A stretch of 9,199 nucleotides of DNA from Bacteroidales bacterium UBA1204 (GTDB lineage: Bacteria; Bacteroidota; Bacteroidia; Bacteroidales; F082). Position 1 is the stretch's first letter. The number at the start of each line of letters is the position of its first letter. Of the stretch, positions 1 through 7,466 are shown one piece after another. Where the stretch lies: NCBI GenBank assembly GCA_002310075.1, contig DBXU01000175.1:1-9199 (forward strand). Reading direction: 5' to 3'. A program made the position numbers and the translations under genes. Below the pieces are notes generated by a model that searched no databases, was not told the origin of the DNA, and saw only the letters and a list, made by a program, of their open reading frames with translations.

Positions 1-935
1 TGTTGCGTGGCATAAATGGCGTTGACGGCATTTAGATCGGAGAAAACGACACCCTTGAAGTCCCACGAATTGCGCAACACTTCTTTAAGCAGCCATTGAT
101 TCGCCGAGCATGGCACACCGTCGATGGTATTGTAGGAAGTCATCACGGTTTTGGCACCACCTTCGCAAATGGCTTTCTTAAACGAAGGAAGATAATCCGT
201 CATCAAACGATTCTGACCCACTTCCGCCGTGGCGGCATTGTGACCGCCTTGCGGAATGCCATATGCGGCCAAATGCTTTATAGTGGCGCAAACGTTTTTC
301 TGCATTCCTTGCACGATTGCTGCACCCAGCGTACCAGAGAGATACGGGTCTTCACCCATGGTCTCTTCCACCCTTGACCATCGCGGGTCGCGGGCAATGT
401 CAAGGACAGGTCCATAGCCGATTTGCGCGCCTTGAAGACGCACCTCCTTCCCCATTACCTCGCCCATCTGTTCAAGCAATCCACAATCCCATGTGCTGGC
501 TTGACCGATGCCCGTCGGAAAAACGGTAGTTCCAACGGCCATGTGACCATGAGGTGTTTCTTCACAAAACAGCAACGGAATGCCGAGTCGAGTGTTTTCC
601 ACTGCCTGACGCTGCATCATGTTCAGCAACCTTGCCGACTCGCGTGGATGAAGGCCTGTTTCCACCGTTTTCCTCGACCACGGATCTGCACGAAGCACCG
701 CCCAGCAGGAGCCTAGTGGCATGGTATCCATCCTACCGAAGAAATCATCGGCAAGCCATATGGAATCACCATCCTTGCCATAGAAATTGAAGCCTATGGG
801 ACAGGTCAGTTGACCGCATTTCTCTTCTAGGGTCATCTGCGAGAGCAATAGCTCTATTTTGTCTTGTTTCTTGGCACAGGATTGTAATAACAAAACCACC
901 GCTAAAAGGACTACCCATACGCCTTTTACCCTCAT
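1..935 (-). CDS. Glycoside hydrolase family 3 lipoprotein (beta-glucosidase-like), partial
   Basis: Only the first 311 codons are present; the reading frame is open to the left edge. Residues 1-20 form a lipoprotein signal peptide (basic start, Val/Leu-rich core, lipobox LQS-C with Cys20), so the enzyme is probably anchored on the periplasmic or outer face of a membrane. The rest matches the N-terminal (alpha/beta)8 barrel of GH3: MTLEEKCGQL at 34-43, DPRWSRVEETMGEDPYL at 183-199, KHLAAYG at 220-226, and FKGVVFSDLNAV at 293-304. Asp300 of the SDL motif is the expected catalytic nucleophile; most relatives have SDW, SDY or SDH there. The acid/base residue and C-terminal domains lie outside the window. 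Family members remove terminal beta-linked glucose, xylose or N-acetylglucosamine; the substrate cannot be told here. The start is uncertain: ATG at 935, ATG at 944, or ATG at 1043, all in one open frame. I chose 935 because it gives a compact signal peptide. It lies downstream of ddh on the same strand. Confidence 0.9.
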   Translation of the reverse strand, partial: MRVKGVWVVLLAVVLLLQSCAKKQDKIELLLSQMTLEEKCGQLTCPIGFNFYGKDGDSIWLADDFFGRMDTMPLGSCWAVLRADPWSRKTVETGLHPRESARLLNMMQRQAVENTRLGIPLLFCEETPHGHMAVGTTVFPTGIGQASTWDCGLLEQMGEVMGKEVRLQGAQIGYGPVLDIARDPRWSRVEETMGEDPYLSGTLGAAIVQGMQKNVCATIKHLAAYGIPQGGHNAATAEVGQNRLMTDYLPSFKKAICEGGAKTVMTSYNTIDGVPCSANQWLLKEVLRNSWDFKGVVFSDLNAVNAIYATQ

Positions 936-1019
936 GGCGGGCATAGACCCGCCATCTCCCAAGTGCGAAGACAAATCACTTTCGCGCAGGGGATTGCGGG
1001 GCAAGCCCGCAATGAGGGT
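928..1019. repeat. REPIN-like double palindrome (two inverted REP-like arms)
   Basis: Two arms, 928-960 and 989-1019, are imperfect inverted copies of each other and share the identical outer end ACCCTCAT. Each arm is also its own hairpin. Arm 1 pairs ATGGCGGG (934-941) with CCCGCCAT (948-955) over a 6-nt loop. Arm 2 pairs ATTGCGGG (993-1000) with CCCGCAAT (1006-1013) over a 5-nt loop. The arms differ by a compensated G-C to T-A pair change, which keeps both hairpins perfect. The 28-nt centre (961-988) has weak inverted symmetry. This architecture is that of REPINs, short non-autonomous elements moved by RAYT (Y1 transposase-like) proteins in other bacteria; no RAYT gene is in the window. It fills most of the ddh-GH3 spacer and overlaps the first codons of the GH3 gene. 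It could also work as a transcript-stabilising or attenuating hairpin. Confidence 0.75.
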
Positions 1020-1049
1020 TTGCGGTTGTGTTTTGTGTTTCATTATGGA

Positions 1050-1943
1050 TTACACCAGTTTTCCAATCAGTTCCTCGCGGTCGCCAGGGAGCATGTCGAT
1101 GACGGGAATCTCCACCATCGTGTAGCAGCCCGGTTGCAGGCGCATCGTGGCGCGGGCGACATTAACCAAAACTTGTCCCGTCAAGGCAGGGTTGTTGATG
1201 CTCATATTGAATTCCATGCGTTGGTTTTGGGTCTTGCCCGAGACACCCTTGCGCACCAGATTGACGCCATGGCCCATGTCGCGGACGGCATCGACACTAT
1301 CCACAGCAAACACATGTGTCTCGTCGTTGGCGAAATAAGGGTCGGCCTTGATGTCGGCGGTCACCTGCTCAAGGGTAGCGCCGTCTTCGAGTTCCACATA
1401 CACCATACGGCGGTGGATGCCTTCACCCAACGGAATCGTCACCGAAAGGGCGTTTTTCACGCCTTTCTTGCCGCGCACACATACGCTGTGGCCCATCGAC
1501 ATACCAGGACCAAAGTTGGTGTACGACAATCCTTTAGGAGCCAAACTTTGCATTAAAGTGCGGACGATGGAGTCTGAACCTGGATCCCATCCAGCGGCGA
1601 TAACACTAACAGTCTTCGTTTCCTTATTAATAGGCATCAGCTCACGACGGTAGTCCACGATGGATGTATGGATATCGAAGGAATCCACCGTATTAATGCC
1701 TAGTGGAAGTATCTGTTTGGCATAATCTGGGCAGCTGCGCGTGGGGCAAGCCAAGATGGCAACGTCCACATCTTTCAGTTCCTTAATGTCTTTCACCACC
1801 TCGTAGGCAGAGAGTTCAATAGTTTTGTTAGCATTGCGGCGGACGATGCCTGCCACTTCAAAATCAGGGGCTGCTTCCAAGGCTTCGAGTGCGAAGCGGC
1901 CCACATTGCCGTAACCTACTACGGCAGCTCTAATAGTTTTCAT
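1050..1943 (-). CDS. ddh: meso-Diaminopimelate D-dehydrogenase
   Basis: This 297-residue protein should catalyse NADPH-dependent reductive amination of L-2-amino-6-oxopimelate (open-chain tetrahydrodipicolinate) to meso-diaminopimelate, the one-step route to the lysine and peptidoglycan precursor. It is cytosolic. The N-terminus has a Rossmann nucleotide-binding motif, VGYGNVGR at residues 9-16. Further on are family landmarks also found in Corynebacterium Ddh: an AGWDPG segment, then NFGPGMSMGHS, then a region with paired basic residues (HRR). The length fits the family. The frame extends upstream to an ATG at 1997, but the extra 18 residues look unlike the family and run through the promoter-like motif at 1963-1970. 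The start at 1943, giving MKTIRAAVVGYGN, is therefore preferred. The gene is divergent from the C25 protease gene. The GH3 gene follows it on the same strand; its furthest possible start (1043) is only 6 nt past the ddh stop. Confidence 0.93.
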   Translation of the reverse strand: MKTIRAAVVGYGNVGRFALEALEAAPDFEVAGIVRRNANKTIELSAYEVVKDIKELKDVDVAILACPTRSCPDYAKQILPLGINTVDSFDIHTSIVDYRRELMPINKETKTVSVIAAGWDPGSDSIVRTLMQSLAPKGLSYTNFGPGMSMGHSVCVRGKKGVKNALSVTIPLGEGIHRRMVYVELEDGATLEQVTADIKADPYFANDETHVFAVDSVDAVRDMGHGVNLVRKGVSGKTQNQRMEFNMSINNPALTGQVLVNVARATMRLQPGCYTMVEIPVIDMLPGDREELIGKLV

Positions 1944-1962
1944 TGTTTTGAGATTTAAAGAG

Positions 1963-1970
1963 CAAAAGTA
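1963..1970 (-). promoter_or_regulatory. Putative Bacteroidota -7 promoter element for ddh
   Basis: Read on the minus strand this is TACTTTTG, a match to the Bacteroidota sigma-ABfr -7 consensus TAnnTTTG. It lies about 19 nt upstream of the ddh start codon at 1943, which implies a very short leader. I see no clear TTTG -33 element at the usual spacing, so the call rests on the -7 motif and its position. Confidence 0.55.
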
Positions 1971-2001
1971 GAAAAAATGCCTATATGATAGCGACATTTT
2001 T

Positions 2002-2009
2002 TAATTTTG
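2002..2009 (+). promoter_or_regulatory. Putative Bacteroidota -7 promoter element for the C25 protease gene
   Basis: TAATTTTG matches the TAnnTTTG -7 consensus and ends 21 nt before the ATG at 2031. The leader would be short and A/T-rich, with no Shine-Dalgarno sequence, as is common in this phylum. A -33 TTTG is not evident. It is divergent from the ddh -7 motif with 31 nt between them, so the two polymerase footprints would overlap. Confidence 0.5.
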
Positions 2010-2030
2010 CACCCAAATTAATAAGTCATA

Positions 2031-5000
2031 ATGAGAAAACTAAGTCTTACCCTCGCTTTATTGGCCATCGCGCTTTTTGTACATGCCGAATCCATCGAAC
2101 AGACTTACTATTTCAGTCAGCCTGATATTAGGGAATGCAATGGTTACCAGCAGATTGGCTTCCAAAACTGCTTGCCTAACGGCATCGTGGGCGAGCCCAC
2201 CCTACCCTGGCAAAGCATCAGCCTGATGCTACCCCAAGGCCAAGAGGCGGTATCCGTCAACGTGGAATTGTTTGATTTCATTGAACTAAAAGGTACCTTC
2301 AACCTTTATCCCGTTCAACAGCCACGTCCTATTTCAAGCGACAAGAAGATTCCTTTTGCCAAAAACGAAAGCACATACCGCTCGGAAGAAATCTATCCTT
2401 CGCGTAACCACAGTAATGTCAACACCCAGTTTCTGAATGGCGTTGCCTTTGCCTTCGGCGGTTTTACGCCCGTGCAATACGTGCCAGCCACAGGTAAGGT
2501 TTGTTATGCCCAGACGGTGAAGGTCACCATTGAGACCACCATGAGTCGCAACGACCACAGCCGCAAGCTATGGCTCACGCCTGAAAACGAAGCCTCCCTC
2601 AAGAGGTTGGCGCAAAACGATATACTTGGCACCTACGACAAACGTGGTCGCGAGATAAGCGGCTACGACATGCTCGTAATTACCTCCGAAGAATGGATTC
2701 CTCGCTTCGGTGAATACCTCAACCTTTATAACGACAAAGGCATCCGAACCCGCATCGTTGCTTTGGAAGAGATTTATGCTACGATGGAAGGGCAAGATCA
2801 TCAAGAGCAAATCCGTAACTACATCATTCAAGAATATGAAGAAAACGGCATTCAGATGATCAACTTGGGCGGCGACGTGAGCATTGTGCCTTACCGCAGT
2901 CTTTATTGCTGGGCCCAAGAAGGCGATGAAGACCAACTGCCCGCCGACATGTATTATGCCTGCCTCGACGGCACCCTCAATGATGATGGTGACGACCGCT
3001 GGGGCGAAGTCGGAGAAGACGACCTCCTGCCTGAATTGGGCATCGGCCGCCTGCCCTTCAACAACGAAGCACAGTTTGAAACCATCATGCACAAGACCTT
3101 CAGCTACCTGCAAACGCCCGTGCTGGGTGAATTCACCTCTCCCATCCTCGGCGCCGAACACCTTGGTGATGGCTACTACGGCAGCGAAGACATGGAACGC
3201 CTTATTGGAGAAAACCACGACTTTGACTACACCACCTATGGTTATCCCGAAAACTATAACTTCAAGCGCTATTACGCTACACCGACCATGAACTGGAGCG
3301 GCAGCGCTTTCCGTAATGTCATCGGCACTGGCGGACAATATGTCCACCATGTGGGCCACGCCAATACTGATGTGGTGGCTGGATGGGAGATGGGCATGAT
3401 GGGCGACCAGTTCTTTGCCGGCAATGACGGGACAAATCACAACTACATGCTATTCCATTCCCATGGCTGCATATGCGGCGACTTCTCACACAACTGCATC
3501 CTAGAGAAAATGTTGACGATCGAGACTGGTTTTGTGGTCACCACTGGCAACTCACGTTACGGCTGGTACATGCCTTGGGGCGATGGCATGGCTGCCCATA
3601 TCCATCGCGAGATGATCGACGCTTATTGCCACGACCGCATTGCCACCATCGGCATGGCCTTGCGCGAAGCCAAGATTGCCTCCGCTCCTTGGGTCGCCAT
3701 TCCCTTCCAACTAAGAGATGAGGAAAACGGCTGTCTGCGTTGGAATATCTATTGCCTTAACGTATTGGGCGATGTGGCTTTGCACCCTTGGTTTGAAGAG
3801 CCCTTCACGCCCAATGTAGTCTATGAACAGGGGCTGAAAACAGGCACCACATCCACCACCGTCAATGTAAACCAATATGGAACGCCTCTGAGCAACTTCT
3901 GTGTTAGCCTGTTCCATGATCAGACCTTGCTGGGGCGCGGCATCACCGACGAAAACGGAGATGTTGAGCTGGATTTCGAAGCCCCATTGGATGTTATTGG
4001 TGAAATGAAGCTCACAGTTACGGGACAAAGTGCCTGGCCTCAAGTCTTTGAAGTGACTGGATTTGATGGCAGTGAGGCCTTCGTCTATGGCGACATCATC
4101 GACTTAAATGGCGATGCCATTTTTGGTACCTCACGCATGGTTAGCATAGACATTTATAACAAAGGCGATGTAAGTGCAAATGTCACGGCTGTCTTAACCA
4201 GTGATTGTGAGTATGTTTTCTCTGAAAGCAACATTGGATCCCTCCCAGGACTTCCAGCCAACAGTACGGAGCATTTGGAAGAAGGCGGGCTAATTGAAAT
4301 TGCAGACAACATCCCTGACCAAACCGTTTTCACATTAAACCTCACCACCTATAACAATTATTTCATTCATTCCACCCAGAAATCTTTCCTCGCATTGGCT
4401 CCCAACCTTCAATTTGCCAACATTGATGTTGATGACACCCAAGGCGACGGCAACGGCTTCATCGACCAAAACGAGACTGTTACCTTACAAATCAACGGTA
4501 TGAATATTGGTCATGCCACAGCTCCTGATGCTTACCTTTCTGCTTCCTGCAACGACAACCGCATCCATCTCATCGACAATCAAATACAAATTGGAGCCGT
4601 GGAGCCCAATGGCACCTTTACAGCCGAATTACCGCTCAGCTCCGACAGTGACATCCTTGGAGGCACTGTGTTTCATCTCACTTTGGAACTGCATTCCGGC
4701 AGCTACACGACTTTGCATGATTATGTGTTCGCCGTAGGCGTCGCTGTTGAAACCTTCGAAAGCGGTGATTTCAGCTTCTTGGAATGGGAACACGGCGGTG
4801 ATTCACATTGGTTCGTCACCGATCAAGAATCGCACAACGGCACCTATAGTGCCCGCACCGGTGAGATAGGAAACGACGAAGTAACACACCTGATCATCTA
4901 TACCGAAAGCCAAAACGACGGCGAAATCAGTTTCTGGTTTAAGACATCAACGGAAGAACATAAAAAAGACATATTTGCCTTCTTTGTCGATGGACGTAAG

Positions 5001-5414
5001 ATGGACTGGTGGTGGGGCGAAAACGGCTGGACCTTCGCCAGCTATGAAATCAAGGCGGGAAATCACGTATGCGACTGGTTCTATGACAAAAACTCAACAG
5101 GTGCAGGAGGTCAGGACTGTGCCTGGATTGACGATATCACGCTGCCCCGCACTTGCATTGTCACAAAAGTGGAAGAAGAAACAATCCAAAGGGAAAACAC
5201 CATCTATCCCAGCCCCACTTCGGGCAGTTTTATCATCGCTCTTGCCGAAGAAAGCAACATATTGGTTTTCAACACTCATGGCCAATTGGTCAAACAAATG
5301 GACAAGGTTTCAGGCTATCAGCAAGTCGACTTAAGCGACGCTCCGAAAGGATTGTATTATATTCGTATACAAAACAGAAGCAACATTGAAACCCAAAAGT
5401 TAATCATAAACTAA
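2031..5414 (+). CDS. Gingipain-like C25 family cysteine protease with T9SS sorting domain
   Basis: A 1127-residue secreted protease. In order: a Sec signal peptide (residues 1 to about 19); a propeptide-like beta-rich region to about 205; a C25 catalytic domain from about 210 (SGYDMLVIT) to about 590; an Ig-like domain at about 595-680, like that following the gingipain catalytic domain; a CARDB-like beta region at about 685-900 with a DDTQGDGNGFIDQNETV segment; a jelly-roll, MAM-like module at about 905-1040 ending DCAWIDDITLP; and a type A T9SS sorting domain at about 1057-1127 (IYPSPTSGSF, GQLVKQM, LSDAPKGLYYIRI). The likely catalytic pair is His443 in HHVGHANTD and Cys480 in HGCICGDF, by comparison with the GHG and ACVNGDF motifs of gingipain R. 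Export would be Sec, then T9SS, with removal of the tail. Cleavage specificity (Arg, Lys or other) cannot be read. It is monocistronic, with its own promoter-like motif and terminator. Confidence 0.93.
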   Translation: MRKLSLTLALLAIALFVHAESIEQTYYFSQPDIRECNGYQQIGFQNCLPNGIVGEPTLPWQSISLMLPQGQEAVSVNVELFDFIELKGTFNLYPVQQPRPISSDKKIPFAKNESTYRSEEIYPSRNHSNVNTQFLNGVAFAFGGFTPVQYVPATGKVCYAQTVKVTIETTMSRNDHSRKLWLTPENEASLKRLAQNDILGTYDKRGREISGYDMLVITSEEWIPRFGEYLNLYNDKGIRTRIVALEEIYATMEGQDHQEQIRNYIIQEYEENGIQMINLGGDVSIVPYRSLYCWAQEGDEDQLPADMYYACLDGTLNDDGDDRWGEVGEDDLLPELGIGRLPFNNEAQFETIMHKTFSYLQTPVLGEFTSPILGAEHLGDGYYGSEDMERLIGENHDFDYTTYGYPENYNFKRYYATPTMNWSGSAFRNVIGTGGQYVHHVGHANTDVVAGWEMGMMGDQFFAGNDGTNHNYMLFHSHGCICGDFSHNCILEKMLTIETGFVVTTGNSRYGWYMPWGDGMAAHIHREMIDAYCHDRIATIGMALREAKIASAPWVAIPFQLRDEENGCLRWNIYCLNVLGDVALHPWFEEPFTPNVVYEQGLKTGTTSTTVNVNQYGTPLSNFCVSLFHDQTLLGRGITDENGDVELDFEAPLDVIGEMKLTVTGQSAWPQVFEVTGFDGSEAFVYGDIIDLNGDAIFGTSRMVSIDIYNKGDVSANVTAVLTSDCEYVFSESNIGSLPGLPANSTEHLEEGGLIEIADNIPDQTVFTLNLTTYNNYFIHSTQKSFLALAPNLQFANIDVDDTQGDGNGFIDQNETVTLQINGMNIGHATAPDAYLSASCNDNRIHLIDNQIQIGAVEPNGTFTAELPLSSDSDILGGTVFHLTLELHSGSYTTLHDYVFAVGVAVETFESGDFSFLEWEHGGDSHWFVTDQESHNGTYSARTGEIGNDEVTHLIIYTESQNDGEISFWFKTSTEEHKKDIFAFFVDGRKMDWWWGENGWTFASYEIKAGNHVCDWFYDKNSTGAGGQDCAWIDDITLPRTCIVTKVEEETIQRENTIYPSPTSGSFIIALAEESNILVFNTHGQLVKQMDKVSGYQQVDLSDAPKGLYYIRIQNRSNIETQKLIIN

Positions 5415-5456
5415 CCTTCCACGAAGAGTTGAATAAGTTCTAGTAAGTCATAAACA

Positions 5457-5492
5457 AAATCAGCCCTCTTGAATCTTCAAGTGGGCTGATTT
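5457..5492. terminator. Bidirectional intrinsic terminator between convergent genes
   Basis: A long hairpin: AAATCAGCCC (5457-5466) pairs with GGGCTGATTT (5483-5492), and the inner CTTGAA (5468-5473) pairs with TTCAAG (5476-5481) over a 2-nt loop, with a single T-T mismatch between the two stems. On the plus strand it ends in TTTCTTATT. On the minus strand it is followed by a T-rich stretch (TTTTGTTTA). It lies 42 nt after the C25 protease stop and directly abuts the stop codon of the converging glycosyltransferase gene (5494-5496), so it can end transcripts from both sides. Confidence 0.85.
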
Positions 5493-5493
5493 C

Positions 5494-7455
5494 TTATTCA
5501 CCTTTCGCTGTCACGGAACGGAAGAAAATCTCTGCATCTTTCCATACGGTATAGTCGCGCGCATAAAGCAGATTCAGTTGGTTGGCGAACCCGGTATCCA
5601 CGCCCTCCTTTCTGTCGAGGCCCGAAGCCGTAGTGTAAATGCCCTTGCGAATCTTGGGGAGCTTCTGCGTGTCATCGGCAGCACAATAGCCCACCCATGT
5701 GCGACGTCTGACAAGGACTAGGAACGCGTCTTTCAAGAAACGTACCGGTCGCTTTACAACCAAAGCCAAGGGCAGCCAGAAAATGATGCTGAATACGCTC
5801 ATCACCACATCGAAAAGACGTTTGTTGCGACGGTTAGGTTTAGTGTCAATAGCCTTTATGTCAACCGTATAAAGGTCGCCACGCGTATTGATGCTATTGC
5901 TGCCAATGATGGACAGGCTATCCTCTGGTGCGATCTTATAGTCTACATTGGAGGTATGCCAATCCACCATCTTGTCGATGATGACCTGATGCGGCACATC
6001 CTTCGAACAGAAGATGACTTCCGTAATCTTGTAAATCTCAATAATATCGGGCACCTGCGAAAGGTTACCGATGAAACCCTCAGGAGCCTCACCTTGCGCC
6101 TCAGAACTTACCAAACCAATAAAGTCCGGCTTGATCGAGGTGCTTTCCAAGATAGAATTAACACGTTTCGTCTCCTCGGGGCTTCCGATGACCAAAAAAC
6201 GTTTCTTCTCCGTCTTTTTCGATTGGAAGTTCTCGTTGCCCAACATGACGCCAATAAAACGGATTAGGCTCATCACGATTGCCAGCCATATCATGCCAAA
6301 GAGAATCAAGGCACGTGAGAAGCGCAAGCTCTCAGGCAATAAAGCATACAACACCAAAATGACGGCGCTACCAATAGCCACACCAAGAACTGCGCGTCCG
6401 ATGTTGTAAGGCTTGTCGTAACCACCTGAAAAATAAGTACACAACAACCAAATCAGGATATATGCGGGCAACACTGCGGCAAAGAGCACTAAAGGATAAC
6501 TGCCCACCCCGCCATAGATGGTAGCATGGCCCCAGAAATAACTAATGGCTGCCAAACCGCCATAACCAAGCACGGCATCGAGGAATGGTACTGCAGCTTT
6601 GTGGAAAAACTGTGACACCAAGGCGAAGAACGCCTTGATATAGATGGCTATATTAATAAGGAAAGAAAACGACTTTGCCCATGAGTTGCCAAAATGCTTC
6701 TTGGCAAAAATCTCCATGGCACGATAAAACACAAACACGTAGTTGACACTGGTCTTCTTGGTGCTCTCGCCCTTGTAGTGGATGATGCGGGTCTCAGGGA
6801 AATAGTAATTCTTGTAACCTCCCTGAGTGATACGATACGACAAGTCGATGTCCTCGCCATACATGAAGAAGGTCTCGTCCAATAGCCCTACCTTATCCAA
6901 AGTCTCGCGACGCATCAACATGAAGGCGCCTGACAAGATCTCCACCTCATTGGTCTCGTCGTTGGAGAGATGTCCCATGTAGTATCTGGCGAAACGCTTG
7001 CTGTGAGGGAAGAGCTTGGCAAGGCCAAACATCTTATAGAATGCAGTCTCTGCCGTAGGCAGTCCTCGCTTCGATTCAGGCAAGAACCGGCCCTTGCCAT
7101 CCACCATCTTCACACCAAGACCGCCCGCCTCAGGGTGGCTGTCCATAAAGCTGAGACACTTGGAGAAAGTATCGTCTTCCACCACAGTATCTGGGTTGAG
7201 GAGCAGCACATACTCGCCTGTGGAGACGCGGATGGCTTGATTGTTAGCCCTACTAAAGCCCACGTTCTCCTTATTGGCAATGACCTTCACCTCGGGAAAC
7301 TTCTGCGCCAGCATTTTCAACGATCCGTCGACGGAATTGTTGTCAACAACGAACACCTCCCCTTCTATACCCTGCATGGCACGACGCACCGAGTAGAGGC
7401 ATTGCTCAAGGAAGTATTCAACGTTGTAGTTGACGATGACGACAGAGAGTTTCAT
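5494..7455 (-). CDS. Family 2 glycosyltransferase fused to a membrane domain with a degenerate sugar-transferase tail
   Basis: A 653-residue fusion. Residues 1 to about 255 form a GT2 (GT-A fold) domain of the rhamnosyltransferase-like kind: SVVIVNYN at 4-11, VVDNNSVDGS at 36-45, LLLNPDT at 84-90 carrying the DxD-equivalent Asp89, and MYGEDIDLSYR at 198-208 with the likely catalytic acidic pair. About five hydrophobic segments follow, near 263-281, 290-308, 319-341, 352-373 and 382-405. Residues 417-535 (FLVIGSPEETKR onward) look like the nucleotide-binding-like domain of WbaP/WcaJ-type undecaprenyl-phosphate sugar transferases. The C-terminus begins like their catalytic domain (NKRLFDVVMSVFSI, 544-557) and ends like it (ARDYTVWKDAEIFF, 632-645), but the catalytic middle is missing. 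It probably adds a sugar to a lipid-linked O-antigen or exopolysaccharide intermediate at the inner membrane; the donor is unknown. It starts 11 nt after the phosphatase stop, so it is likely co-transcribed. Confidence 0.88.
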   Translation of the reverse strand: MKLSVVIVNYNVEYFLEQCLYSVRRAMQGIEGEVFVVDNNSVDGSLKMLAQKFPEVKVIANKENVGFSRANNQAIRVSTGEYVLLLNPDTVVEDDTFSKCLSFMDSHPEAGGLGVKMVDGKGRFLPESKRGLPTAETAFYKMFGLAKLFPHSKRFARYYMGHLSNDETNEVEILSGAFMLMRRETLDKVGLLDETFFMYGEDIDLSYRITQGGYKNYYFPETRIIHYKGESTKKTSVNYVFVFYRAMEIFAKKHFGNSWAKSFSFLINIAIYIKAFFALVSQFFHKAAVPFLDAVLGYGGLAAISYFWGHATIYGGVGSYPLVLFAAVLPAYILIWLLCTYFSGGYDKPYNIGRAVLGVAIGSAVILVLYALLPESLRFSRALILFGMIWLAIVMSLIRFIGVMLGNENFQSKKTEKKRFLVIGSPEETKRVNSILESTSIKPDFIGLVSSEAQGEAPEGFIGNLSQVPDIIEIYKITEVIFCSKDVPHQVIIDKMVDWHTSNVDYKIAPEDSLSIIGSNSINTRGDLYTVDIKAIDTKPNRRNKRLFDVVMSVFSIIFWLPLALVVKRPVRFLKDAFLVLVRRRTWVGYCAADDTQKLPKIRKGIYTTASGLDRKEGVDTGFANQLNLLYARDYTVWKDAEIFFRSVTAKGE

Positions 7456-7466
7456 TGGGTCTGTAT

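Noticed and set aside
1944..1997. N-terminal extension of ddh to the ATG at 1997
   Set aside because: The 18 extra residues have no family resemblance and run through the promoter-like motif; the 1943 start gives the expected Rossmann N-terminus.
2022..2031. TAAGTCATAA shared by 2022-2031 and 5444-5453, bracketing the C25 gene
   Set aside because: A 10-bp A/T-rich match is expected by chance at this length; no flanking inverted repeats or transposase support a mobile unit.
2568..3440. Long antisense open frame (290 codons) inside the C25 protease gene
   Set aside because: It lies opposite a gene with clear domains, has no recognisable motif and no promoter-like sequence, and is explained by codon bias of the sense gene.
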